A stretch of 64,000 nt of DNA from Ampelomyces quisqualis (Eukaryota > Ascomycota > Dothideomycetes > Pleosporales > Phaeosphaeriaceae): NCBI GenBank assembly GCA_018398575.1, contig JAGTXZ010000005.1:124001-188000 (forward strand), read 5' to 3'. Positions within the stretch are counted from its first letter, which is position 1. Each line of letters starts with the position of its first letter. The notes beneath the pieces are model-generated. The model was not told the DNA's origin, did no database searches, and saw only the letters and a list, made by a program, of their open reading frames with translations. Positions 31,715 through 41,319 of this stretch are shown piece after piece. The position numbers and the translations under genes were made by a program.

Positions 31715-33244
31715 ATGAAGTCCCTGGCAGTGCTAACAAGTCTGGCGTCGCTCGGAGCTGCAGTGAGACTTGCGCCACGAGAGGTAAGCGAAAGTCTTGG
31801 CTCCATGAACCGATGAAGCGCTCCGCAGAGCCTCCATTCCTGATGCCGGTCCGCTGCAAGGACTTACTGACCTCGGCAGTATCCCAGAGTAGTTGGCCTT
31901 GACATCCAACGGCGACACATAGGCAACCCTGCCGAGCACGACCGACTGCGACGACGGACAGGCACCGTACAAACAACCCTCGACAACCTCGAGCTCCTCT
32001 ACTTTGCGAACGCAAGCCTGGGCACACCGGCGCAAAATTTCCGATTACACATCGACACGGGCAGCAGCGACCTGTGGGTAAACTCGAAGAACGCGGGTAT
32101 CTGCACATCGGGCGGGAACCAGTGCGGCGCATCAGGGACATACAGCGCAAACGACTCATCGACCTACCGATATGTCAACGGTGTCTTCAACATTAGCTAC
32201 GTGGATGGTACTGGTGCCTCGGGAGACTATGCGACGGACACTTTTCGCTTGGGCAGCCAGACGATAAAAGACTTGCAGTTTGGAATCGGCTACGACTCGA
32301 GTTCACCAGAGGGCATCTTGGGGATTGGATATACCATCAACGAGGTACAGGTTGGACGTGCGGGTCTAGGCGCATACCCGAACCTCCCGCAGAAACTGGT
32401 GGATGACGGCACCATCAGCGCAAACGCATATTCGCTGTGGTTGAACGACTTGGACGCCTCGACTGGAAGCATTCTGTTTGGAGGCGTGGATACCGACAAG
32501 TTCCATGGCGAGCTGCAGACACTGCCCATGATTCCGGAGCAGGGCCAGTATGCCGAGTTCCTCATCGCATTGACCGGCATGGGCCAGGACGGCAAAAACA
32601 CGTCGCTCTTTTCCAACCAAAACATACCCGTCCTCCTCGACTCGGGCTCCTCCCTGATGTACCTACCTGAAGGCGTGGTGCGCACACTGCTCCAAAAGTA
32701 CAAAGGGTTCAATGCGCGGTACGAGCCGTCGCAACAAGCCATCGCGGTGGACTGCAGTCTTGCCAAGGAACAAGGCTCACTCGACTTTGTCTTCTCCGGG
32801 GTGCACATCTCGGTGCCGCTGGACGAACTCGTCCTCGTGGCGGGCTACTCCCGCGGCCAGCCCTACTGCCTCTTTGGCATCGCGCCCTCGGGCCGGTCGT
32901 CGGTGTCTGTTCTAGGCGACACGTTCCTGCGGTCGGCGTACGTGGTGTACGACCTGGACAACAACGAAATCTCGCTCGCCAAGACCAAGTTCAACAGCAC
33001 GAGTCAGAACATCCAGGAAATCCAAAGGGGCTCCCGAGGTGTGCCCAGCGCCACGGGCGTGCCGAATGCCGTCTCGACGGCGGTCGTCGGCACCGATGGC
33101 CCGCGCCTCAACGGGCCGAGCATCACGGGGGTGGTGCCTCCGCGGTCCATGGGCGCGGCCATGGCTGCTGTGACTGCGAACCCATGGCTCGGCGGCGCGG
33201 CGGCGCTGGGCGCAGGAGCGGTGCTGGGAATCCATGACTTCTGA
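31715..33244 (+). CDS. Secreted pepsin-like aspartic protease, GPI-like tail
   Basis: Two exons, 31715-31783 and 31880-33244, with a 96-bp intron (the longest here); 477 aa. Exon 1 encodes a signal peptide (MKSLAVLTSLASLGAAV). A pro-segment with a basic RLRRR site follows near residue 45. The A1-family catalytic Asp residues are intact: DTGSSDLW (Asp82) and LLDSGSS (Asp277). Other landmarks are SLGTPAQNF, EGILGIGY and SVLGDTFLRSAYVVYD. After the domain comes a Ser/Thr/Pro/Gly-rich stretch and a C-terminal hydrophobic segment (WLGGAAALGAGAVLGI). This resembles a GPI-anchor signal, so it is probably a yapsin/opsin-B-type cell-surface enzyme. The GPI call is inference. Confidence 0.9.
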
Positions 33245-34322
33245 CCCTATGGCGGTAACGAGTCTGCTATACCTACTTGTCCTGTACATTGAAACGCTTG
33301 TTGTATATACTATAGAGGGCCGCATTCATGGCGTTTGGGCGCATTAGACAGCATCGGGGCGCGACACTACGGTGCCGACTGCGTTGGGTCTTGCACTGAG
33401 TACGGAGGTGCTGAACAAGATAAGAGGCCGGTGGTCCTAGCGTACGCCAAGAAACGCCAAGATCACCAGCTCCTAGGTTACTAACAATGCCACAATTTTG
33501 TATTCAAAGAGGCAGATTAACATGCTCCTAGCTGTTACGAGCATTTTGTTACCTTTCTTCGCTACCTGAAGTAAATTCTACGTGTTTACACAGTAGAGCG
33601 ACAAAGAGCGGGTAAAAAGGTCCAGTTTTGACGTTCTTCAGGTTTACACGCACAGACCACAGGCCCCTTGTCTTGTTAAGACGGAGAGGGAATAAGAACA
33701 ACCACCAAGACTACTCACACGGCCCTTGCATGTCACCGTCAGAGTCCAGTTGGCAGTGAAGCATGTCAACGCACATGCCATGCCGCGGAAAAAATCGCGC
33801 AGAGGCAAGGGCGGTCCGTGTGCCCCCGTTGCTCGTATAGTGTGGTCGTGTGTACTGTGTAAGTAGTGCCGGGGGCCCGGGAGGGTGGACAGGGAGGGAT
33901 CTCGGCAGCTGGGATGGCGGGCGTGGGACATTCCGCGCCGCCGGCCATTGGCTTCCAGCGCGGCACCACCCCGTCAGCCAAACTGCCCCGGATGGATCAT
34001 GGGCCGTGGCCGTCGACTCGCCGTGGCCAGCACCGAGTATGTACTCAGCATCCTGTGTGGCAGTGTGTGCGCACTGCGAGGCCGTCCTGCTGTGTGCGCC
34101 CACGCCTCCGCCAGCAGGTCGCACGAGAGTGCCCGGCGTGGCTGGCGGCGCGCCGTGATTGGCGCCGTCTGTCGTTTAGCCGACGCCGCCAGCGCAGTGC
34201 AGCCCAGCGCTGGGAGGGGGCGAGGGGGCGAGGGGGCTCGGCTCTGGGGCGCTGGGGCGCTGGCAGCTGTCTCCGCCCTCCCTCACCACCGCCCTCCCTC
34301 ACCACCGCCCTCCACCCTCGCC
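33245..34322. promoter_or_regulatory. veA upstream region
   Basis: 1078 bp. From about 33.8 kb it becomes very GC-rich with G-runs around 34210-34240. The veA frame is open back to 33885, but the conserved protein begins at 34323. Confidence 0.45.
34273..34313. repeat. 16-bp tandem repeat before veA
   Basis: CCGCCCTCCCTCACCA occurs at 34273 and 34289, with a partial third copy from 34305, ending 10 bases before the veA ATG. It is a pyrimidine-rich leader repeat. Confidence 0.9.
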
Positions 34323-36107
34323 ATGGCGTCCACCATCCCCGTCGCCAACGAGACCAAAAGCTCGTCGCTGCGCACCACCAAGGACGGCCGCACCATCCGC
34401 TACAACCTGCTCGTCATCCAGCAGCCGGAGCGCGCCCGCGCCTGTGGCAGCGGCGCCAAGTCGAGCGCTGACCGTCGCCCCGTCGACCCCCCCCCGATTG
34501 TCGAGCTGCGCGTCTTTGAGAACGACGAGGAGATCACGTTTGCCTACAACGCAAACTTCTTCCTCCACGCCAGTCTGGAGAATGCCCGCACCATGGCCCC
34601 CGGCCGCGCTGCCGCCGCCGCCGCGCCCAGCTTCCCCGTTCTCACCGGCACCCCCGTCGCCGGCATGGCCTACCTGGAGCGCCCGACCCCCGCGGGCTAC
34701 TTCATCTTCCCGGATCTGTCCGTCCGCCACGAGGGCAAGTACCGCCTGAGCTTCGCCCTGTTCGAGAACCTCAGCGAGGTCAAGGACCTCGACCCCGACG
34801 ACCCCGACGTCATCTTCGACGGCAACCACTTCGTCACCCACCGGGCCGAAGTCAAGTCGGCCCCCTTCACCGTCTTCTCCGCCAAGAAGTTCCCTGGCCT
34901 GTCCGAGAGCACTGCGCTGAGCCGCATGGTCGCCGAGCAGGGCTGCCGCGTCCGCATCCGTCGGGATGTGCGCATGAGGCGCCGCGAGAACAAGGCCGGC
35001 TCCAAGGACTGGGACGAGTACGACGACGAGGGCGGCTACGATGCCGCTCGTCGCACCTCGACCCCAGATCATTACGCCCAACCCCCGAGTCTCCCGCTTG
35101 ACCCCGATCGCCCTCGCTCCCTATCCAACGCCAGCAACCATTCTCTCGCTCCCCCACGCCGCCCAAGCATGGAGGACATGCCGCAGTCGTACCAGTCTAC
35201 CAACAGCTACCAGCAAATGGCACCGCCTCACAACCCCGCATACGCCCAAATCCCTGCCTACGCGTCTAGTCAGCACCCGTACCAGAGCCAGTACACTTCC
35301 CCGCCCGCTAGCGGCTTGATGCAACCCCCGCAGGCTCCCTACTCCTCCCACCAGTCCCAACCCCAGCCCGTCCACAACACCTACCAGAACCACTCCCCGA
35401 TGCAGATGAACCAGCAGTACGGCTACCAGAACTACCCGCCGCAGTCGCACTACGAACAACCCGCGCCTGTACGCCAAGAGCCTGCTCCCGACTATGCCCA
35501 CGCTCCCGACTACCGCCGCTCGTCTGTCACCGCACCGCCCCAACAGTATCCCGGACCCAGTCAGCTCATCTCGCCCTACAACCCCATGGACCAGTACAGC
35601 CGGCCACAGCAAATGAACCAGCCTCTGCAGCCCCTGCAAACCTCTCCACACGCTCATTCCACCTCGTCTCTGCACACGCCTAGCCACCACTCGCTGCCCA
35701 CCCTCAAGACCTTGCAACCCCCAGCCGCCCTGGACAAACTCGAACCCGTCTCGCCATCGTACCAATCGCCGCCCAGCGCCATGTCCTCGGGAACCATGTC
35801 TGCCGCCACCATGTCCGCCAACCCCGACGCCGCCGCCTCAACCTACGGCATTCCCCGCTTCTCCCAAGGCTTACCCCCCGTGCAAACTTCTGCCGGCACC
35901 AAACGCTCCTTCTCAAGCACTTTTGATATCCGTCACATGAACGAACGACTCACCCAAGGCGCTAGACCGAACCCTTCGGGCGCAGGATACAACTACGACG
36001 AATGCAACTCGCCAGACATGGAAGAACCAATGGACCGCGCGGCCATGAGCTATAGGCGTGCTGATGGGACCCAGCGGCAGCGACATGTTCCCGAAGTCGG
36101 CGTCTAG
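34323..36107 (+). CDS. veA: Velvet complex regulator VeA
   Basis: 594 aa, read as a single exon from the ATG at 34323. VeA bridges VelB and LaeA in the light-responsive velvet complex, which coordinates sexual development and secondary metabolism. The velvet domain spans about residues 18-225, with QQPERARACGSGAKSSADRR, PPIVELRVFE, TGTPVAGMAYLERP, GYFIFPDLSVRHEGKYRLSF, FTVFSAKKFPGLSESTALSR and the basic nuclear-targeting stretch RIRRDVRMRRREN. The C-terminal 350 residues are Pro/Gln/Tyr/Ser-rich and disordered, as in other VeA proteins. Many VeA genes have an intron near the start; none is needed here. Confidence 0.96.
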   Translation: MASTIPVANETKSSSLRTTKDGRTIRYNLLVIQQPERARACGSGAKSSADRRPVDPPPIVELRVFENDEEITFAYNANFFLHASLENARTMAPGRAAAAAAPSFPVLTGTPVAGMAYLERPTPAGYFIFPDLSVRHEGKYRLSFALFENLSEVKDLDPDDPDVIFDGNHFVTHRAEVKSAPFTVFSAKKFPGLSESTALSRMVAEQGCRVRIRRDVRMRRRENKAGSKDWDEYDDEGGYDAARRTSTPDHYAQPPSLPLDPDRPRSLSNASNHSLAPPRRPSMEDMPQSYQSTNSYQQMAPPHNPAYAQIPAYASSQHPYQSQYTSPPASGLMQPPQAPYSSHQSQPQPVHNTYQNHSPMQMNQQYGYQNYPPQSHYEQPAPVRQEPAPDYAHAPDYRRSSVTAPPQQYPGPSQLISPYNPMDQYSRPQQMNQPLQPLQTSPHAHSTSSLHTPSHHSLPTLKTLQPPAALDKLEPVSPSYQSPPSAMSSGTMSAATMSANPDAAASTYGIPRFSQGLPPVQTSAGTKRSFSSTFDIRHMNERLTQGARPNPSGAGYNYDECNSPDMEEPMDRAAMSYRRADGTQRQRHVPEVGV

Positions 36108-36852
36108 GAGGAAATCGACTTGGCGCCCTTGAATGTTGCTTTGTTGGCCGTGTTTCCGTCTCTGTTGTTCCCATGTGCGAGCTGTACGGTTGCAAATTGC
36201 GGTTCTGAAATGCCTATACCCCGAGAACGACCCATGAGCGGCCTCGCGATATATCCTCTTTGTGTGATTTTTTTTTCCTCTTCTTCTTTGTTTCCTCTGG
36301 ACCTTAATGTTGCGCACAAAACACGCTCCCTCGATAGAGTTTCCTTGTGCTCCTCCTGTTGTTGTTGTTGTTGTCGTCGTCTTTCCTTTTTTTTCGCGCG
36401 CCGCAACCCGTGCACGTAGGTACTCAGCGTGATGGGGGGGGAAAACTAAGTCCCAAGGAGACTATGCAGCGTGTTGGCTAGCCAAGGTGGATGGATGACT
36501 CTCGACAGGTAGGGGGGGTTCTTCTTGCTACACTTCCCAGGCCCTTTTTCTTAGTATTGTTTTTGAGCTTTCGCGCGAGTATAGTATATGTGACACATGA
36601 GAATGGAAAAAGTTTGTGAAATTCTTCTATGACGGCTTGGCTCTTTGACGTGGCGTGCCGTGTGGCTCCCATCTAAGGGCTGGCTGCGGATGGTCATGTC
36701 CAGTGTACGGAGTACTGCATGGGCAATCCAAGTCCAGAGTAAAAAACAAGGATATTCCAGAATCGACCTTAGTGATCAACAAGGACTGAATCGAACAAGG
36801 CACGCATTGCGATCCCGGCCCAAATCCATGTTTCATCATCATCCCCAATTAG
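36108..36852. other. veA 3' region, low-complexity tracts
   Basis: Contains a (TTG)n/(TCG)n microsatellite at about 36359-36382 and T-runs at 36268-36280 and 36388-36400. These fit an untranslated 3' region. No gene. Confidence 0.5.
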
Positions 36853-37359
36853 CTACACGTCTGGCAATGCGTCTCGCGCCATCGTCTTGACTGCCTCGCT
36901 CTCCACGACCATTTCTCCAAACTCCCTCGTCTCGCGGTAGGACGGGTGCTTTGATGGCCGGATTCGGCGCGCTGCCTCCAGGGATCGCCAACTCGTCGCT
37001 CGAGCCAAATAGATGCGTGGTCTGGTAGCGTAGAACAGCGAGGGTTTAGGTCGGTGAGGGTAGGCGGGTAGGGCCCGAAGGTTTCATGTCTTGGCACTGC
37101 GGTATAGCACCCGCGGAGTCGGGAGCTGGAAAGGTCGCTCCGCTTTCTTGGGTTATGAATATGCCCTTGCCTCTGGGTCGACCAAGCACTGTCTTGGGTT
37201 TTTGCTGGGTTCTATCCCGCCATAGTTGAAATTCGGGGTTTCTAGGACCTGCGCGTTCAGGACCATGTCTGGCTTGACCAACTCGTCTTCTTCTCACCAA
37301 AGCTTGATGCCGAAGAGGAATATCTCTTGCAACGTCTGAGCTTGCTGGCGATAGTTCAT
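36853..37359 (-). pseudogene. Doubtful locus: coding-like frame with three stops
   Basis: On the minus strand one frame from ATG 37359 (MNYRQQAQTLQEIFLFGIKLW) to TAG 36853-36855 is coding-like over much of its length: VLETPNFNYGGIEP, then ARATSWRSLEAARRIRPSKH and EFGEMVVESEAVKTMARDAL at the end. It contains three in-frame stops (TGA, TAA, TGA). A different frame is open across 37046-37444. GTGAGA at the first stop looks like a splice donor, but I found no acceptor that restores a frame. It may be a nonsense-broken gene, a multi-exon gene I cannot resolve, or chance. Confidence 0.3.
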
Positions 37360-37544
37360 GATGGATTCTGGTAAGTAGCAAAGTAGCAAAGTGCAGACAG
37401 ATAGTTAACATGTCCAAGTTTCCAAGATTCATACACAAACACAAGATGTATCTGATGACATAGCGCCGCCACCAACATTGCCCCCGTTTCCATCAGTTCG
37501 AACGGATCATGGCGAATGAGATATCCTTTACGTCAAGTTTTCGC

Positions 37545-38389
37545 TTAACAAAACACGCCCTTCTTCATCTCCAGCAAGATGGGTTCGCCTTTCCTCGAGT
37601 AGTTATAGCGCAGGGCTATCCGGAGTGCGCCCTCGACCTTATTTTGGTCGACGTATTTCTTCTCCGCAAGGCCCCGCATCACAGTCAGACTAGACACTTT
37701 CAGTACGATGGAACATGGGATGTTGTTGCGTACACTTACATCCACCATCGACAACCGGCTCCACTCTCGTTCATATCGTAGTGATCCCATCTCCGACGTC
37801 TGATCTCGCGCTCGACGTGCCCAACTGTAACGCCCGGCGTAGCCGGAAGATCAAACGACCGAACGGCTGAATTCGATGTCACATAGGCACGCTCTCGAAT
37901 CTCGAAAATCCCCCGATTAGAATGCGGACTAGGGTTGTTCTTCATGTTCAGCTGTACCGACCCGCCTGGGACGAGCAAATAGATCGTCCAATGATTTAGG
38001 CTCAAAGCACCTCCAGGGATCAAAGGTCCCATGGTGTGCGCAACGATTCGAAAGGTCGATACAGTTTTGTCTCGGTAGTGGGGAGCAGCTACTGGTGGCA
38101 GAGAAACGGTTGGCGGCAATCTCCTGGCCGTCAGACGAATTATCAAATTGGAGAGCGATTGTTCTTACCGCTCCGAAGCCCAGAAACCAGTTGGAAATCC
38201 TGGCGCCCCTGATTTCAATTCATAGTAAACCCCACGAGCATCATTGACAACAATGTCGTAGTGGTAGTTTAAATTAGCGTCATCGATCTGAGCAGGCGTG
38301 TAGGAACATGCCGCGATCGACCCAATAGTCAAGTAAAAGATGGCAGCAACGACCACTATAAACAGCCTGGCTTTTCCAGACAGCAACAT
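37545..38389 (-). CDS. Three-exon membrane-anchored protein, unknown family
   Basis: Exons 38389-38169, 38123-37740 and 37689-37545, with introns of 45 and 50 bp, all GT...AG with matching phases; 249 aa. The start at 38389 is the first true ATG. Residues 9-30 form a hydrophobic helix (FIVVVAAIFYLTIGSIAA), either a signal anchor or a signal peptide. The remaining 215 residues are hydrophilic to beta-rich, with HYDIVVNDARGVYYELKSG, FRIVAHTMGPLIPGG and a basic VEREIRRRRWDHYD. The consistent splice phases across three exons argue for a real gene although I recognise no domain. The fold could face the secretory lumen; this is inference. Confidence 0.65.
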
Positions 38390-39621
38390 GACGCCTTGAC
38401 ACAAGATTCGAACAGAATGCCTACCCCGTCAAGACGGAGAGAGAAACGCCTGCATCACTGTCAAACAGTGTTGTCCGATTAGTAAGCTGTTTCGAAACAA
38501 TCCTGCCCCACGAGCGGCTCCTGGGGCAGGCAAGGGTGGGAGAAGTTAGACCGCACCCGTATACGACGTATCGCGCACCCTCACAAGCCCCCATCTGAAA
38601 GCCCTTTCAAAGCCACCCACACACCTAGAATATTTCTTGTGTCCAGCAGGATTAGGTATTTTTATTACGCAGATTTCTGCATATGCCCAATTTTTTTATT
38701 TTTTTTTACAAAACGTTATTACCAAGGTGCGTGTTTGTGCTGTCCAAGTAGAGGATTGTAAAAAGTTTAACATGTTAGACTTGCAAGGCTAACTAACTGT
38801 GAGTGCAGGGCTAGATTCATCTAAGATGGTTGGCCAATTTGGCCTGAACGATATCGTAAGGGGGTGCGCGATACTTTGTACAGGGGTGTAGCGTAACGTC
38901 TCCTAAAGTTATACAGGGTAGCCGCTTATAAGTAGCTAGGTAGACCGCTAGAAGATAATGCATAGGAAGTGCCGCTGCATACATCTAGCCAAGAAAGCTC
39001 GTAGCTGCTGTAGGCAGCCTGTAGCGAAATGTTTAGCGTCAGAGATAATCGTTGAAAGCGTCCGCTACATCTCTAAGCGCCTTGTGTGATGAGGAATCCT
39101 ATGTCAGCACGTGTAGAAGGCAGGTTTCTGTGACAGGATGCTGAATGCTAGCTCTTGCATTGGCCAGTTGTACTTCAGCCGCTAGGCTAGCACGGCTCTG
39201 TAAAACGAGTCTCTACAGTAACCCTCCGCACTGTAGACTACATGCCCAGAGCTGGTGATAGCCAGACGTCCAAGAACCAGCACTACATGTATTAACGAGA
39301 ATGTACTGCGCAAGAAGCGAAAACGAACAGAGTCGTCAAGTCGTCAAATCGTCTCGTCAAGCTAATGTATGCAAAAATGCACGAGAAGAAGAGCGAAGCA
39401 GGGACCGCACTCAACTGCGATGCACTCCTAGACAGCCGGTGCAGTCCAATGGGTATGCAGAGACCAGACGCCTGGAAACGCCATAGCAACGATACACATG
39501 TCGCTAGTTCTCCTCTTCCCTACTCCACTCAGCCGTCACCGTCTTCATCACTGAATCTCCCTTTTTGTTTGTTCAAAGCTTGCTCATCCCCCAGACTGCC
39601 AGCTAGGCTCTGCTGTACCTG
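38390..39621. other. Intergenic, possible decayed repeat DNA
   Basis: No gene seen. 38640-39290 is T-rich at first, then shows many TAGC/CTAG-type words (for example GTAGCTAGGTAGACCGCTAG near 38930-38953) with frequent stops in all frames. It has the look of degenerate repetitive sequence, but no terminal repeats or transposase motifs are visible. Confidence 0.35.
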
Positions 39622-40871
39622 TCAGAATATCTCATGTCCAAAGCCGCCATACCCATCATCTCTAACCCGACTCTTCTTGCCCTCTACACCGTTTGGGATC
39701 GCGGGCACAGCAGGAACTTTCTTGCCGTCGGGAACAACAGTTACAGCAGCGTCGTCTCTCCTCAAATCACCCTTCGACCGAGATTTGTTCAGCCGTGAGG
39801 TCTGCCTTTTGCCTTTTCGTGACGACTGGGATTTGACGCGCTTGATGGAGCGTTCGGGCTCGCTTGTTGCGGACATGGACAGGTCGCCGTCGCTCTCGGT
39901 GGGGATGGGCTTGTAGGTTTCGTCGTCGATGGTGGTGGCTTTGCGCTTTTTGACGATCTTGCCAATGGGCTTGTGGGAGGGTGTGGGTTCTGTGGGTTCT
40001 GTGGGTTTGGGCGGGGGGATCTCTGGTTCACTCATTTGTGTATCTTGTACTTCTTCAGTTTGGCTGAACATTTGCACGTCCTGGCTCGTTTCTGGGCTCG
40101 GTGTGGGAGGCAGGATAAGGGGTAGCGGAGGAACGGGAGGCACGTCCTTACGAAGAACCCCATGAAGCTCCTTTCGCGCAGAAGCAAGCTTGTTCTCGAG
40201 ATCAGATACACGCTTTGAAAGCTTCATCTGCTTCTGGAAATCTTTTTTCGATGGCGATTTGTAGAGGCTTGGTGTTCGAGGAGTCGCTGGAGGAGCAATG
40301 TGGTCAGCAGCTAATATCGTCAGTCCATAAACTCTCAAACTTGATCGAAGAACACACCACAATTGTGCGTCCGCGGCGCGGCAGTAGGCCTGACAAACAC
40401 CTTGGGAGTAGGCATGAGCCCCATCTCCTGCGCGAGCTTCCTCGCCTCGTACGCCTGTTCCGCAGCAAGTTTGCGCTCATCAAGAACGCGCTGCTCCCTC
40501 TCTTTCTCACGCTCGACGTCTGCATTGCCAGCTTTCCTCTTTCCCAACACGCTACCAAATCCACCAAACACAGACGCGAACGCGCGCGAGAAGCGTCCAA
40601 ACGTCCCCTCGTTCACTGCAGGTGTGACTGGCGCAGCAATAGCGGGTCCCGAAATGGCAGGCGCTCCAAAAACCGGCGGTGTAATCGCTTTGGACACTCC
40701 CTTGCGTGTAGGCGGCGCATTGTTTTCCTCGTTGAACTTGTCGAGCATGTCTTCAATGACCAGATCTTTCCAGAGCTCGTCTGGTGGTGGTTTTATTGAG
40801 CTCGTTGTGTTGGTGTGCTCCTTGAATCGCGACGTGCGCGGGCGCGCAGGCGTCTCCGTGTCGTCGCTCAT
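39622..40871 (-). CDS. Nuclear coiled-coil protein, unknown function
   Basis: Two exons, 40871-40358 and 40310-39622, with a 47-bp intron (GTGTGT...CTGAC...TTAG); 400 aa. Exon 1 has PPPDELWKDLVIEDMLDKF, a Gly/Phe-rich FGRFSRAFASVFGGFG patch and a charged helix (about 105-145). Exon 2 has a short coiled coil (KQMKLSKRVSDLENKLASAR), then Pro/Glu-rich and Lys-rich disorder with likely nuclear localisation signals (KIVKKRKATT, SIKRVKSQSSRKGKR). Similar fungal proteins are sometimes annotated as nuclear RNA-binding; I see no RNA-binding domain and would not transfer that name. The end is GGFGHEIF. Confidence 0.75.
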
Positions 40872-41319
40872 TGCGGATGCTGCCACGTCAGTCGTGGATC
40901 GGCCTTGTCCAAGAATCCAAAAGCGTGGGGTCCCGAGCCGTGAACAGCTGCGATTCGCCCGCCCAAGACGCCTGGAAAAGTGGTATAAGAGTAAGGGATG
41001 GTCGGTCCGCGAATTGGGAGAGAGTGTTTGTTTGGCACAAGGCAGGGTAATGCTCGCGGCCGATCGATTTGGAGCTAGCGTTGGACCCTGCGTCACACAT
41101 GTCTTGGCTTTCACTACGCGTTTGTGCGCGTTGAAGTTGTGTTTGCAGCGTTCTGAGGCTGATGTTGAGAGAAGTCCAAAGAATACAATACTTGCGAACC
41201 AGGAGCAAATCTGCTTCAAGTTCCACACAAAAAGCAGCAATCTCTGTACCGTGAATACATTTAATGCAAATTCTTCCGTCTACTGGTGTACAACAAATGA
41301 TCGCAGAGTGCGACTCCGC
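40872..41319. other. Intergenic
   Basis: Upstream region of the nuclear coiled-coil gene and downstream region of the acyl-CoA synthetase (both minus strand). Nothing else seen. Confidence 0.4.

Noticed and set aside
33885..34322. 146-codon N-terminal extension of VeA
   Set aside because: Open because of high GC content; the velvet homology starts at the internal Met and the stretch contains the leader repeat.
31715..36107. Possible secondary-metabolite cluster around veA
   Set aside because: No polyketide synthase, NRPS, P450, transporter or tailoring enzyme in the window; veA is a global regulator and its neighbours are unrelated.
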